DNA of 62,787 bases, from contig JANDLV010000019.1 in the NCBI GenBank assembly GCA_024330185.1, positions 1 to 62,787 on the forward strand, written 5' to 3'. A program made the translations under genes and the position numbers. Each line of letters starts with the position of its first letter. The stretch's first letter is position 1. Positions 35,913 to 45,007 of the stretch are shown here, one piece after another. This stretch comes from Candidatus Siliceabacter maunaloa. GTDB lineage: Bacteria; Actinomycetota; Thermoleophilia; Solirubrobacterales; Solirubrobacteraceae. A model generated the notes under the pieces. The model was not told the origin of the DNA. It saw only the letters and a program-made list of their open reading frames with translations, and did not search any database.

Positions 35913-36767
35913 TCAGCCCGGCACCCCGGCCGGGCGGTCGGTCCAGCGGGCGACGTTGGCCAGCACCGGCTCAGGGTGCTCGAGCGAAGTGGTCGGGAGG
36001 TGATGGTAGAAGCACTCCTCGGGGAGCTTGAGCTGGGTGGGGATGCGCCCGGCCAGGTCGATCACGGCGTCGTCGAGGAAGGGAGGGCGCCCCTCCAGGC
36101 TGTGGGCCATGGTCATGCGATCCACGCGCTGGAGGTTGACGTCGTGCAGCGCCTGGACCGAGCGGCGCAGCTCGTCGCGCAGCACGTCGTGGTCCTCGAT
36201 CCCGGCGTGGTAGGCGTAGCCGGCGAACAGCTCGTCGGCCCCCTCGCCGGTCAGCGCGACCGTCACGTGCTCGCGGGCCAGGCGCGCCGTGAACCAGGAG
36301 GGGACGGCGGAGCGCACCAGGTCCTGGTCGAAGGACTCCAGGTGCCAGACGATCTCGGGCAGGGCGGCCGCGATCTCCTCGCGGGTGAGCACGTGCTCGT
36401 GGTGGATGGTGCCCAGGTGCTCGGCCACCACGCGCGCGGCGGCCAGGTCGCCCGAGCCCTCGAGGCCGACCGAGAAGGTGTGCAGCTCGTCGGGGTGGCA
36501 GCGCAGCAGCGCGGCCAGGATCGAGGAGTCCAGGCCGCCCGACAGGAACGCGCCCACCGGCACGTCGGACATCCGCTGGCGTGCCACGCAGTCGTCCATG
36601 GCGCTGCGCAGGCGCGCGCACCAGCCCTCCACGCTGTCCTGCTCGACGGGCGGGTCGGGGACCTCGTAGAGGTCCAGGATGGCCTCGGAGTCGCTCAGGG
36701 AGCGGAACTGGTGGCGCGCCTCCAGATCCGCGTCGGCCTGGCCCCACGCTGCTGCTATGCCGCACAT
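35913..36767 (-). CDS. asparagine synthetase (AsnB-like) with three in-frame internal deletions
   Basis: 284-residue protein, under half the usual ~600. It keeps the glutaminase nucleophile start MCGIAAAWG, then jumps to FRSLSDSEAILDLYE, then directly to VPDPPVEQDS and the synthetase core with PP-loop FLSGGLDSSILAALL, TGEGADELFAGY and EGRPPFLDDAVIDLAGRIP, and finally jumps to a C-terminal piece ECFYHHL...VLANVARWTDRP. Most of the Ntn-glutaminase domain and ~100 residues of the C-terminal lobe are missing, yet the frame is intact at every junction. A good Shine-Dalgarno (GAGGAGGG) precedes ATG 36767. Ammonia-dependent synthesis or a non-functional relic are both possible. Confidence 0.82.
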   Translation of the reverse strand: MCGIAAAWGQADADLEARHQFRSLSDSEAILDLYEVPDPPVEQDSVEGWCARLRSAMDDCVARQRMSDVPVGAFLSGGLDSSILAALLRCHPDELHTFSVGLEGSGDLAAARVVAEHLGTIHHEHVLTREEIAAALPEIVWHLESFDQDLVRSAVPSWFTARLAREHVTVALTGEGADELFAGYAYHAGIEDHDVLRDELRRSVQALHDVNLQRVDRMTMAHSLEGRPPFLDDAVIDLAGRIPTQLKLPEECFYHHLPTTSLEHPEPVLANVARWTDRPAGVPG

Positions 36768-36897
36768 GGCACCACCCTCCTCGTCGCGGGGCAGCCCCGG
36801 TATCGCCCCCGGGACAGGATGGGGCGCCGGGCGCTGCGCCATGCGGCCAAGGACGGGCCGGGGGTGGAAGCCGGACCAGGCATGGCAATATGGCGCC

Positions 36898-37959
36898 ATG
36901 GCCTCCTGGGACCTCGTCGCCGACCTCCCACTGCGCGTCGAGGTTCACGCCCTGGAGGGCCGCGAGCAGGACGTCTCCAGCGACTTCACGCGCAAGAGCA
37001 CGACGATCCACCTGCACGGGGCCGGCGAGGAGGGTCTGGGCGAGGACGTCGTGTACGAGGCGTCCGACCACGAGGCCCAGCAGGCCGCGGGGCCGGTCCT
37101 CGACCTCGCCGGCGACTGGACGCTGAGCTCGTTCAGCGCCGCGCTGGCCGCAACGGACCTCTTTCCCACCAAGGCGCCCGAGCGCGACGTCTCGCGCCGC
37201 TACCGCCGGTGGGCCTTCGAGTCGGCCGCGCTGGACCTCGCGCTGCGCCAGGCGGGCACCGGGCTGCACGAGGTCCTGGGCCGTGCGCCGGCGCCGGTGA
37301 CCTTCGTGGTCTCGCTGCGCCTCGGCGAGCCCCCGTCGCTGGATCCCGTCACCCGGCGCCTGCGCCACTACCCGTCGCTGCGCTTCAAGCTCGACCCCAC
37401 CTCCTCGTGGGACGAGGAGCTGATCGCGGGTCTGGTGGCCACGGGCGCCGTCGACTCCGTCGACTTCAAGGGGATGTACGAGGGCACGGCGGTCGACCAG
37501 CCCGCCGACCCCGTCCTCTACCGCCGGGTGGTCGAGGCATTCCCAGACGCCTGGATCGAGGACCCCAAGCTGACCGAGGAGATCGACGCCCTCCTGCGCG
37601 ACCACCGCGACGCCATCACCTGGGACGCGCCGATCCACGACATCGCCGACATCGAGGCGCTGCCCTTCCCGCCGCGCATGGTCAACCTCAAGCCCTCCCG
37701 CGTGGGCAGCGTCAAGGACCTGTTGGACACCTACGACTTCTGCGACGAGCGGGGCATCGCCATGTACGGCGGCGGCCAGTTCGAGCTGGGCGTCGGCCGT
37801 GGCCACATCCAGCTCCTGGCCTCCCTCTTCCACCCCGACACGCCCAACGACACCTCGCCTTCAGGCTTCCACGCGGCCGACCCCCCGCCGGGCCTGCCCA
37901 CCAGCCCGCTGCGCCCGGCCGCGGCGGCGACGGGCTTTCGCTGGGCGGCCGCGTCCTGA
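36898..37959 (+). CDS. enolase-superfamily protein
   Basis: 353-residue enolase-superfamily barrel, closest in layout to muconate-lactonising/o-succinylbenzoate-synthase-like enzymes. Candidate residues are Lys in LRFKLDPTSSW, metal ligands Asp in VDFKGMY, Glu in WIEDPKL and Asp in TWDAPIH, and a Lys in VNLKPSRVGS. The reaction would be an alpha-proton abstraction from a carboxylate; the substrate is unknown. It diverges from the asparagine synthetase across 130 bp. Confidence 0.78.
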   Translation: MASWDLVADLPLRVEVHALEGREQDVSSDFTRKSTTIHLHGAGEEGLGEDVVYEASDHEAQQAAGPVLDLAGDWTLSSFSAALAATDLFPTKAPERDVSRRYRRWAFESAALDLALRQAGTGLHEVLGRAPAPVTFVVSLRLGEPPSLDPVTRRLRHYPSLRFKLDPTSSWDEELIAGLVATGAVDSVDFKGMYEGTAVDQPADPVLYRRVVEAFPDAWIEDPKLTEEIDALLRDHRDAITWDAPIHDIADIEALPFPPRMVNLKPSRVGSVKDLLDTYDFCDERGIAMYGGGQFELGVGRGHIQLLASLFHPDTPNDTSPSGFHAADPPPGLPTSPLRPAAAATGFRWAAAS

Positions 37960-37983
37960 AGGCAGAGCCGGCCGCTCGGGGGT

Positions 37984-38922
37984 CTACGCCTCTCCCCCGC
38001 CCGGGCCCTCCGAGCGGGCGCCCTCCCCGCCGACCGCGACCGCCGCCTTGGCGGTCACCATCTGGTAGAGGATGAGGAGCTGCACGAGCGCGAGCGTGTC
38101 GGAGCGCTGGACCTCGCTCCCGACGGTGAACTCCCCGAGGCGCTCCGAGCGCAGATGGCTGGCGAAGTGCAGCTTTCCCCAGATCGCCTCCTGGATCTCC
38201 TCGGCGTGGCTGTGCTCCACGTCGCCGGGGATCCGGATGTAGGGGTCCGCGCCTCCCTCGATCAGCGTGATCCCCTTGTCGCCGTTGTCGAGGAACGGTG
38301 CGAGGTCGGGATGGGGCAGTGTCTCGCGCAGGACGATCTGGGCGTCGAGCTTGTCGGGGTCCCCGCCCTCGCTCTGCATGAACCTGATGACGAGGTCGGC
38401 GTGGCGCTCCTGGGGGCGGATGAACTGCGCGGAGTCCGGCTCGCGCTTGTCGAGGTCCTCCAGCACCCCGGCTTCGGTGTAGCCGCGCTTCGACGTGTCG
38501 CGCTTGACCTTCCATGCGCGACGCAACTCCTCGGGCGGCGCCAGGTAGACGCGCACGTCGTAGGTGTCGCGCAGCCCCTGCGTGTGGTAGCCGAGCAGGC
38601 CCTCCACCACGGCGAAGGGCCTCGGCGCGATGTACTCCGGCGGGCCGAAGGTGCCGTCATGGTGGTGGTAGACGGGCTTGAGGATCGGCTCGCCCTCGCG
38701 CAGGAGAGACAGGTGCTGCGCGATGATGTCCATGTAGTTGCACTCGGGGTGCAGCGGCGTGATGTCGCGCTCTTTGCGCTGCTCGCGGTCGTACTTGTGG
38801 TAGTCGTCGGTCCCGACGTGGGTCACCTGCTCCTCGCCGAGGATGTCGACGAGCGCTCCCGAGATCGTCGTCTTCCCCGCCGCCGAGTCGCCGACGATGC
38901 CAAGGATGATCGGTCGTGGCAT
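37984..38922 (-). CDS. prk: phosphoribulokinase
   Basis: 312-residue P-loop kinase of the phosphoribulokinase/uridine kinase family. Walker A is GDSAAGKTTIS at the N-terminus, followed by HVGTDDYHKYDREQRKERDITPLHPECNYMD split over the ribulose-5-phosphate site, and PFAVVEGLLGYH. It makes ribulose 1,5-bisphosphate from Ru5P and ATP. No RuBisCO is in the window, so whether a Calvin cycle exists cannot be told. Confidence 0.88.
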   Translation of the reverse strand: MPRPIILGIVGDSAAGKTTISGALVDILGEEQVTHVGTDDYHKYDREQRKERDITPLHPECNYMDIIAQHLSLLREGEPILKPVYHHHDGTFGPPEYIAPRPFAVVEGLLGYHTQGLRDTYDVRVYLAPPEELRRAWKVKRDTSKRGYTEAGVLEDLDKREPDSAQFIRPQERHADLVIRFMQSEGGDPDKLDAQIVLRETLPHPDLAPFLDNGDKGITLIEGGADPYIRIPGDVEHSHAEEIQEAIWGKLHFASHLRSERLGEFTVGSEVQRSDTLALVQLLILYQMVTAKAAVAVGGEGARSEGPGGGEA

Positions 38923-39063
38923 TGCTTCGTTCTCTCCTCCCCAGACCTCCCAGAAACCCCGCGGTATGCGGACTGACGGTACGGCCTTGGTCCGCTTTGC
39001 ATCCTACGCCCTTCTCGCCCGCTTGGAGGCTCCGGTCTCCCGCCTCGACGAGGGACCACTAGG

Positions 39064-39870
39064 ATGCCGCGCCCAATGCACGAGCGAATCGCAATCACCG
39101 GTAGCGGTGCCATCGCCTGCGGCCTGGCCACGACAGCCTCCTCCAAGGGCGCGGTGCTCCTCCTGGCGCGCTCGGACGCCTCGGCCGACCGGGCCCGCGG
39201 CATCGTCGAGAAGCTCTGCGGCCGCCTGGAGGGGGCCAGCGCCGACACCGTCACGGTCACGACCGAGATGGCCGACCTACGCGACGCCACGGTGGTCGTC
39301 GAGGCGATCGCTGAGAACCTGGAGGCCAAGAGCGCCCTCCTGGGGCAGATCGCGGGCCTGGTCGGGGAGGACACGCTGCTGGCCACCACCACCTCCTCGC
39401 TGTCCGTCGAGAAGCTGGCCGCGGCCAGCGGCCGCCCCGACCGCTTCGCGGGCCTGCACGTCTTCAACCCGGTGCCGCGGATGGACCTGATCGAGCTCGT
39501 CTTCCCCCCGGCCGCGACCCAGCGGACCCGCGAGCGCGCGCACGCGCTGTGCGCGGCGCTGGGCAAGACGGCCGTCGAGGTCCCCGACGTGCCCGGCTTC
39601 GTGGTCAACCGCCTCCTGTTCCCCTACCTCTTCTCGGCCGTGCGCCTGCTCGAGGAGACCGGCCTGGAGCCCGACGCCGTCGACGCCTGCATGACGATGG
39701 GAGCCGGCCACCCCATGGGCCCCCTGGCCCTGCTCGACCTGGTCGGCCTCGACGTCTCCCAGGCCATCGGCGAGGCCATCGGCGCCGACGTCCCCGCCGG
39801 GGTGCGCGAGCGCGTGCAGCGTGGCGACCTGGGCCGCAAGTCCGGGCGCGGCTTCCACGTCGTGGGCTGA
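39064..39870 (+). CDS. 3-hydroxyacyl-CoA (3-hydroxybutyryl-CoA) dehydrogenase
   Basis: 268-residue two-domain enzyme: N-terminal Rossmann domain (ITGSGAIACGLA), ENLEAKSALL, the catalytic His in GLHVFNPVPRMDLIE, and a C-terminal helical domain with PGFVVNRLLFPYL and GHPMGPLALLDLVGLD. It oxidises L-3-hydroxyacyl-CoA with NAD. ATG 39064 lies only 2 nt after TAGG; ATG 39076 is an alternative. It stands alone. Confidence 0.92.
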   Translation: MPRPMHERIAITGSGAIACGLATTASSKGAVLLLARSDASADRARGIVEKLCGRLEGASADTVTVTTEMADLRDATVVVEAIAENLEAKSALLGQIAGLVGEDTLLATTTSSLSVEKLAAASGRPDRFAGLHVFNPVPRMDLIELVFPPAATQRTRERAHALCAALGKTAVEVPDVPGFVVNRLLFPYLFSAVRLLEETGLEPDAVDACMTMGAGHPMGPLALLDLVGLDVSQAIGEAIGADVPAGVRERVQRGDLGRKSGRGFHVVG

Positions 39871-39912
39871 GGCCCGGGTCCCGGTCCCGACGCAGGGCGG
39901 CTGGGCGAGCCG

Positions 39913-40561
39913 TCAGTCCAACGGGCGGCCGGCGAGGTGGTCGCGCAGCATCTGATCGAAGACCGCGAGCGTGACTTGGTGGTCACCGCGCATCGAGGCC
40001 ATCGCGGCCGCCCCATAGGGATGGCCGGGGCGAGGCTTCACCGTGACGAACGGCGGCAGTCCGTAGCGAAGGGCGGCCCAGTTCGCCCATAGACGTGCCG
40101 TTCGCCCGTTTCCGTTGGCGAACGGGTGAATCCGGACCCAGACCCCGTGAAGCACCGCGCAGAAGGTCAGAACGCCGTGGAGCTCTCGGGGCTGCATCGT
40201 GGATGGGTCCATCCGTGCCGGAAGGACGCCATCGAGATTCGCCGCGCCCTGCCGGGCGGCTTGCTCGAAGTGCGCCAACGCCTCCGGCACCTGAGCCGAC
40301 GGCACGCCGAGAGCGTTGCCTACGCGGACCTCGTAGCCGATGAGGTCGGGAAAGGCCGGACCGAAGTCCCTGACCTCGCCGGCGTAGTAGGCGAACGGGC
40401 GGGGCGATGCCGTCGTAGAGCTCGCGATGCCACTGCTGTGCTTCGGCGACGCTCGGCGGGTCGCGGGCGTCCGTGGTCGCTGCGATCCCCGACAGGACCC
40501 GCGCGGCGTTCGCGGCGATCTGAGCGCCGGATCCCGGCGGGTCCTCCCAGGGCGTCGGCAT
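39913..40561 (-). pseudogene. Fic/DOC-family AMPylase toxin, frameshifted
   Basis: Two frames make one Fic protein. The first (ATG 40561) covers MPTPWEDPPGSGAQIAANAA to ELYDGIAPP; the second resumes FAYYAGEVRDFGP and carries the Fic motif HPFANGNGRTAR and ends DQMLRDHLAGRPLD. One base is missing in a C/G run near 40400. If repaired, the protein is ~216 residues with an intact AMP-transfer motif. It starts 3 nt after a ribbon-helix-helix gene, so the pair is a toxin-antitoxin module. Decay or assembly error cannot be distinguished. Confidence 0.82.
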
Positions 40562-40564
40562 GCC

Positions 40565-40900
40565 TCACGCGAAGGCGTCCACGATCCCGAACGCGTCCTG
40601 CGTGCGCGACCCCTGCACCAGGCGTGTCTGGATCGGATCGTCCTCGAAGCCCTCGGCGTGCGCGAACTCGGTGACGGCCTGGTCCAGGTGCTGCTCGCGA
40701 CGGTACCCGCGCAGCTTCTCCAGCGTGCCAGTGAGATCGCGCTCTAGAAGCAGCGCGGCAGCCCGCAGCTCGCGCTCCAGCATCTCTTCCGCGAGTTGGT
40801 TCTTCGACATCCCGAAGCGGTCCGCCAGGACTCCGAGAATCTCGTGGTTGCGGTGGTCATGGAAGCGGAGGGTGAACTTGGGGATCCTCGTGGTGCTCAT
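40565..40900 (-). CDS. ribbon-helix-helix antitoxin-like protein paired with Fic
   Basis: 111-residue protein with an RHH-type start (STTRIPKFTLRFHDHRNHEI...LADRFGMSKNQLAEEML) and a C-terminal acidic tail. RHH proteins of this size commonly autoregulate and neutralise toxins. ATG 40900 is chosen because the region upstream is poorly conserved in character. The Fic gene follows after 3 nt. Confidence 0.75.
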   Translation of the reverse strand: MSTTRIPKFTLRFHDHRNHEILGVLADRFGMSKNQLAEEMLERELRAAALLLERDLTGTLEKLRGYRREQHLDQAVTEFAHAEGFEDDPIQTRLVQGSRTQDAFGIVDAFA

Positions 40901-41007
40901 GGGCAGGCCTTCCTGTCGAGTCGAAGCGCAAGCATAGCCCGGTTGGATGCCGTCAAGAGATCCGTCTGCCGTCGCTTGACCCGGCGGCCTCCTCAGCACG
41001 TCGCACC

Positions 41008-41286
41008 TCAGACGAGCGCATCGATGCGCTCCGCCATCTGGAGGTCGTTCTCGGTCACCCCGCCCTCGGAGTGGGTGGAGAGCGTGACCCGCAGGCGCTT
41101 GTAGCCGTGGACGAGCAGGTCGGGGTGGTGGTTGGCCTCCTCCGCCAGCGCGGCGATCCGGTTGACCATCGCGATCGCCGCGGTGAAGCCCTCGAGCTCC
41201 AGGTCGCGGACGATCGCGTCGCCCTCGATGCGCCAGTCGCCGCCCTCCAGGCGCGTGGTGAGCTCGTTGTGCTCAAGCGGTGCCAT
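41008..41286 (-). CDS. 4a-hydroxytetrahydrobiopterin dehydratase (PCD/DCoH family)
   Basis: 92-residue pterin-4a-carbinolamine dehydratase: WRIEGDAIVRDLELEGF, the active-site AEEANHHPDLLVHGY and VTLSTHSEGGVTENDL. It dehydrates 4a-hydroxytetrahydropterin; many bacterial relatives act in molybdopterin or folate contexts. AGGAGAGGG precedes ATG 41286. Only 13 bp separate it from the divergent BtuF-like gene. Confidence 0.88.
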   Translation of the reverse strand: MAPLEHNELTTRLEGGDWRIEGDAIVRDLELEGFTAAIAMVNRIAALAEEANHHPDLLVHGYKRLRVTLSTHSEGGVTENDLQMAERIDALV

Positions 41287-41299
41287 ACCCTCTCCTCTC

Positions 41300-42193
41300 G
41301 TGCGGATCGTAAGCCTCGTGCCCCACGCCACGGAGCTCCTCTTCGCGCTCGGCCTGGGCGACCAGGTCGTCGGCGTGACGCACGAGTGCGATCATCCCAT
41401 CGAGGCCACCGAGCGCGAGCAGGTGACACGCGACGTGCTGCCCGCCGGGCTCTCGGCCGCGCAGATCGACGCCGCCGTGCGCGAGCGCACGCAGGCCGGC
41501 CAGTCGATCTACGCGCTGGACGAGGAGCTGCTGGGCGAGATGGAGCCCGACCTCATCGTCACCCAGGCGCTGTGCCCCGTGTGTGCGGTCTCCTACGACG
41601 AGGTCAAGGCGCTGGCCGACGCGATGCCCGCCTGTCCGCGCGTGCTCTCGCTGGACCCCAAGACCTACGGCGAGACGCTGGGCGACGTGCGCACCGTGGC
41701 CCAGGCCACCGGCGCGCGCGACGCGGCGCTGACGATTGTGGCCAGCGCCTCGCGGCGCGCCGACGCGGTGCGCCTCGCCGTACGCGACGCGCCCCGCCCC
41801 CGGGTCGTGGCGCTCGAATGGATGGATCCGGTCTTCGTGGCCGGTCACTGGACGCCACAGCTCATCGAGATGGCCGGCGGCCTGGACGTGCTGGGCTTCG
41901 CGGGCGAGAGCTCCGAGCAGTCGACCTGGGAGGCGGTGAGGGCTGCGGAGCCCGAGGTGGTCGTCGTCATGCCGTGCGGCTACGACGCGCCACGAGCGCT
42001 CGAGGAGGCCCACGCCTACGCCGACGAGCTGCGCGCACTGGACGCGCGGAAGGTCGTGGCCGTCGACGCCTCGGCCTACTTCTCGCGCCCCGGCCCGCGG
42101 CTCGTCGACGGGCTGGAGGTGCTGGCCTGGACGCTGCATCCCGACCGGGTGCCCGAGCCGTCGGTCGACCGGCCGCTGACGGTCGAGCTCTGA
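41300..42193 (+). CDS. BtuF-like cobalamin-binding protein without signal peptide
   Basis: 297-residue helical-backbone periplasmic-binding-protein fold related to BtuF: VRIVSLVPHATELLFALGLG start, GVTHECDHP and LEWMDPVF...GGLDVLGFAGESSEQ. There is no signal peptide or lipobox, so it is cytoplasmic as in a group of orphan cobalamin-binding proteins. GTG 41300 has no Shine-Dalgarno and lies 13 bp from a divergent start, so it may be leaderless. No BtuCD is nearby. Confidence 0.82.
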   Translation: MRIVSLVPHATELLFALGLGDQVVGVTHECDHPIEATEREQVTRDVLPAGLSAAQIDAAVRERTQAGQSIYALDEELLGEMEPDLIVTQALCPVCAVSYDEVKALADAMPACPRVLSLDPKTYGETLGDVRTVAQATGARDAALTIVASASRRADAVRLAVRDAPRPRVVALEWMDPVFVAGHWTPQLIEMAGGLDVLGFAGESSEQSTWEAVRAAEPEVVVVMPCGYDAPRALEEAHAYADELRALDARKVVAVDASAYFSRPGPRLVDGLEVLAWTLHPDRVPEPSVDRPLTVEL

Positions 42194-43392
42194 GCCTGCC
42201 CCGCACGGTCCTCTTCGTCCACTCCTCGGCCGGGCGCTACGGCGCCGACCGCCAGCTTCGCCTGCTGGCCACGGGGCTGGAGCCCGGCCGCTACCGCGCT
42301 GTGGTCGCGCTGCCCGAGGAGGGGCCCCTGGCCGGCGAGCTGCGCGCCGGCGGGATACTGGTGCTCGTGCGCCCGCTGGCCGTGCTGCGCCGCGCGCTGG
42401 CCACGCCGCGCGGCCTGGCCGGCGTGGCTCGGGCGGCCGGCGCCGACGCCCGCGCGTTGGGCCGGTTCGCGCGTGAGCAGGGCGTCGCGCTCGTGCACAG
42501 CAACACCTCGGTCACCCTGGGTGGCGCCGCAGCCGCGCGCGCGGCGGGGGTGTCACACGTGTGGCACGTGCGCGAGAGCTACGAGGATCTCGCGCGCTTG
42601 TGGCCCGCCTACCGGCGGGTGCTGATGACCGCCGCCGCCCTCCCGTGCGTGTCCGCTGCGGTGGCCGCGCAGTTCGCAGGGGCGGGCGGGCGGGCGCGGA
42701 CCCGGCTGCTGCACGACGGCCTGGCCATGGAGCCCTGCCGGGCACCGCGCGCCGCCGCCCGCGCGGCGCTGGGCCTCCCGGCCGACGCGTTCGTCGTCGC
42801 GGTCGCAGGCCGCCTGTCGGCCTGGAAGGGCCAGGACGTCCTCGTGCGTGCGCTGGCGCACGCGCCGCTCAGCGAAGTGCCGGCGCGCGGCAGCCCTCCA
42901 GGGGGACGGCGCGCCTACCCGCCCACGGTCGCACTCCTGGCCGGCGACGCCTGGGCCCGGGACCCACGGCCCGCCGCCGACCTGCGCGCGCTCGCCGCGC
43001 GGCTCGGCGTGGCCGACCGCGTGGCCCTCCCCGGCTTCCGGGAGGACGTCGAGACGGTCTACGGCGCCGCCGATGTCGTCGCGGTTCCCTCCACCCGGCC
43101 CGATCCGTTGCCCAACGCGGCGCTGGAGGCCGCTGCCGCGGGCTGCTGCGTCGTGGCCTGCGACCACGGCGGCCTGCCCGAGATCCTGCGCGACGGGGCC
43201 ACAGGCGTGCTCATCGCGCCCGACGATCCGGCGGCGCTGGCTCGCGCCCTGGCCGCCCTGCGCGACGCCCCCGCCCGCCGCGAGGCGCTCGGCACGGCCG
43301 CCGCCCGCGACGTCCGCGCGCGCTTCGCGCCCGACCGCCTCGGCGAGGCGGTGCAGGCCCTCTACGACGAGGTGCTCAGAGGACCGGGTTGA
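42190..43392 (+). CDS. GT4-family glycosyltransferase with apparent CTG start
   Basis: 400-residue GT-B glycosyltransferase: VLFVHSSAGRYGADRQLRLL at the N-terminus, VAGRLSAWKGQDVLVRAL linker motif, then VPSTRPDPLPNAALEAAAAG with the EX7E-type Glu and a final nucleotide-sugar site. No ATG/GTG/TTG precedes the Rossmann strand; CTG 42190 lies exactly there and overlaps the upstream stop (CTGA). The acceptor is unknown. Its end overlaps the convergent rhomboid gene by 17 nt. Confidence 0.85.
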   Translation: MSLPRTVLFVHSSAGRYGADRQLRLLATGLEPGRYRAVVALPEEGPLAGELRAGGILVLVRPLAVLRRALATPRGLAGVARAAGADARALGRFAREQGVALVHSNTSVTLGGAAAARAAGVSHVWHVRESYEDLARLWPAYRRVLMTAAALPCVSAAVAAQFAGAGGRARTRLLHDGLAMEPCRAPRAAARAALGLPADAFVVAVAGRLSAWKGQDVLVRALAHAPLSEVPARGSPPGGRRAYPPTVALLAGDAWARDPRPAADLRALAARLGVADRVALPGFREDVETVYGAADVVAVPSTRPDPLPNAALEAAAAGCCVVACDHGGLPEILRDGATGVLIAPDDPAALARALAALRDAPARREALGTAAARDVRARFAPDRLGEAVQALYDEVLRGPG

Positions 43393-44209
43393 GGGCCAGC
43401 AGGTAGGCCCCCGCGGCGGCGACCACGCCGAGGGCCACCACGATGGCCGCCGGCGCGACCCTGGACGCCGTGCGCCGCGGCAGCTCGAACAGCACCAACC
43501 CCACCACGAAGCCCATGACCAGGCCGCCCAGATGGGCACCGATGGAGATGTTGGGGTACAGGAAGGTGAAGAGCAGGTTGATGCCCAGGATGAACCCCAG
43601 CGGCGAGTTGAGCGCGTCCATCCCCTTGGCGCGCATCCCGGCGAACAGCGCCCCGAACAGACCGTAGATCGCGCCCGAGGCGCCGACCGTCACCGAGAAC
43701 GGCGACAACAGCATCACGCCCAGGGCCCCGCCCAGCAACGACACGCCGTAGATGAGCGCGAAGCGCGGGCCGCCGACCTCGCGTTCCAGCCACTGCCCCA
43801 GGAACCACAGGCCCACCATGTTCAGCGCGAGGTGGAAGATCCCGCTGTGGAGGAAGCCACTGCTGACGAGCCGCCAGACCTCGCCGTCGGCGATCAGCGG
43901 GCCGTACGTCGCGCCGTAGGCGTACACGGTCCCTCCGCCGCCGCGGATGCCACCGCCGCTGGCAAGCTGGGCCACGAAGACGATCACGTTGACGGCGATC
44001 AGGGCGCGGGTGACCTCCAGAGAGCCGGCCCCGGCACGCGCCGGGTTGCGCACCTTGGTGGTCTGCTTGGAGCACTCCGGGCAGCGCATGCCCACCGGGG
44101 TGGAAGTCATGCAGTCCGGGCAGATCGGGCGGCCGCACGACGAGCAGCTCACCCCCGTCTCGCGGTCGGGGTGGCGGTAGCACGTCGTCGCGGAGGAGGT
44201 GGTGGCCAC
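43376..44209 (-). CDS. rhomboid-family intramembrane protease with N-terminal zinc-finger
   Basis: 277-residue protein: N-terminal B-box-like Cys/His region (CYRHPDRETGVSCSSCGRPI, then CPDC and CPEC) followed by six membrane helices. Catalytic Ser is in GASGAIYG and His in GAHLGGLVMG; HLALNM carries the conserved His-Asn. It would cleave membrane substrates. The zinc-finger/rhomboid fusion is common in Actinobacteria. Confidence 0.92.
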   Translation of the reverse strand: MATTSSATTCYRHPDRETGVSCSSCGRPICPDCMTSTPVGMRCPECSKQTTKVRNPARAGAGSLEVTRALIAVNVIVFVAQLASGGGIRGGGGTVYAYGATYGPLIADGEVWRLVSSGFLHSGIFHLALNMVGLWFLGQWLEREVGGPRFALIYGVSLLGGALGVMLLSPFSVTVGASGAIYGLFGALFAGMRAKGMDALNSPLGFILGINLLFTFLYPNISIGAHLGGLVMGFVVGLVLFELPRRTASRVAPAAIVVALGVVAAAGAYLLALNPVL

Positions 44210-44278
44210 GGGATGCTGACGATAGCGGCGCGCGGGCCGCCCACCCTCAGCAGGCGCGGCCGCGTCCGACGGGATCGC

Positions 44279-45007
44279 TCAGGCGCCGCGGGGCGCGGCC
44301 GCGATGATCGGCTCGGTGGTGGGCCGCGCCTCGCTGCCGCCCGCGGGCTCGTTGGTCACGAGCACCGCCTCGACGCCGTCGAGGTTCCCTGGCACCTCCA
44401 CGGTGGCTCGGCCCTCGCCGTTGGGCATGAACAGCGCGTCGGTGGGCCGCGGCTCCTGCCCCGGCCCCGGCGCGCGCAGCCACACCTGGTAGACGCGGTC
44501 GGACGAGGGAGCGGGGAGCCCGGCCACTAGCAGCGTGCCCTTCTCCTCGTCGATGCGCAGCACCGCCTCGGTGGAGGGCAGCACCTCGGACACGGTGGCC
44601 CTGACCTCGCGCAGGCTCTCGCCCTCGCCGGCCAGCACGCCGGCGCCGATGCCCAGCGCGAGCAGCGCGCAGGCCACGGCGGCCGAGACGGCGGGGCGCA
44701 GCCCGAAGGCCCAGTCCTTCCAGCGCGCGCGGCGCGGCGCCGTGTGGTCGGCCGGCGCGCTCGCGGCGGCCAGCAGCGAGGCCTCGGAGGTCACGACGGT
44801 CATGACGCGGTCGCGCACGACGGGCGGCGCGACGACCTGGTGCACCGCCCGGGACAGCACGTCGGCGCCGGCCTGCAGGCGCGCGACCTCGTCGCGACAG
44901 CCTCCGCAGGCCTCCAGGTGCACCGCGAACGTCCGCGCGTCCTCGTCGGGCAGCGCGTCCAGGACCCAGGCGCCGGTGTCCTCGCCGCAGGGGCGGTGCG
45001 CGCTCAT
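44279..45007 (-). CDS. anti-sigma factor, RskA type
   Basis: 242-residue membrane anti-sigma factor. The N-terminal zinc-binding anti-sigma domain has HLEACGGC (HxxxCxxC), one membrane helix spans ~95-112 (AVSAAVACALLALGIGAG), and an outer RskA domain (KGTLLVAGLPAP...YQVWLRAPG) follows. It should sequester the ECF sigma factor encoded just upstream, with which it overlaps by ATGA. Confidence 0.9.
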   Translation of the reverse strand: MSAHRPCGEDTGAWVLDALPDEDARTFAVHLEACGGCRDEVARLQAGADVLSRAVHQVVAPPVVRDRVMTVVTSEASLLAAASAPADHTAPRRARWKDWAFGLRPAVSAAVACALLALGIGAGVLAGEGESLREVRATVSEVLPSTEAVLRIDEEKGTLLVAGLPAPSSDRVYQVWLRAPGPGQEPRPTDALFMPNGEGRATVEVPGNLDGVEAVLVTNEPAGGSEARPTTEPIIAAAPRGA

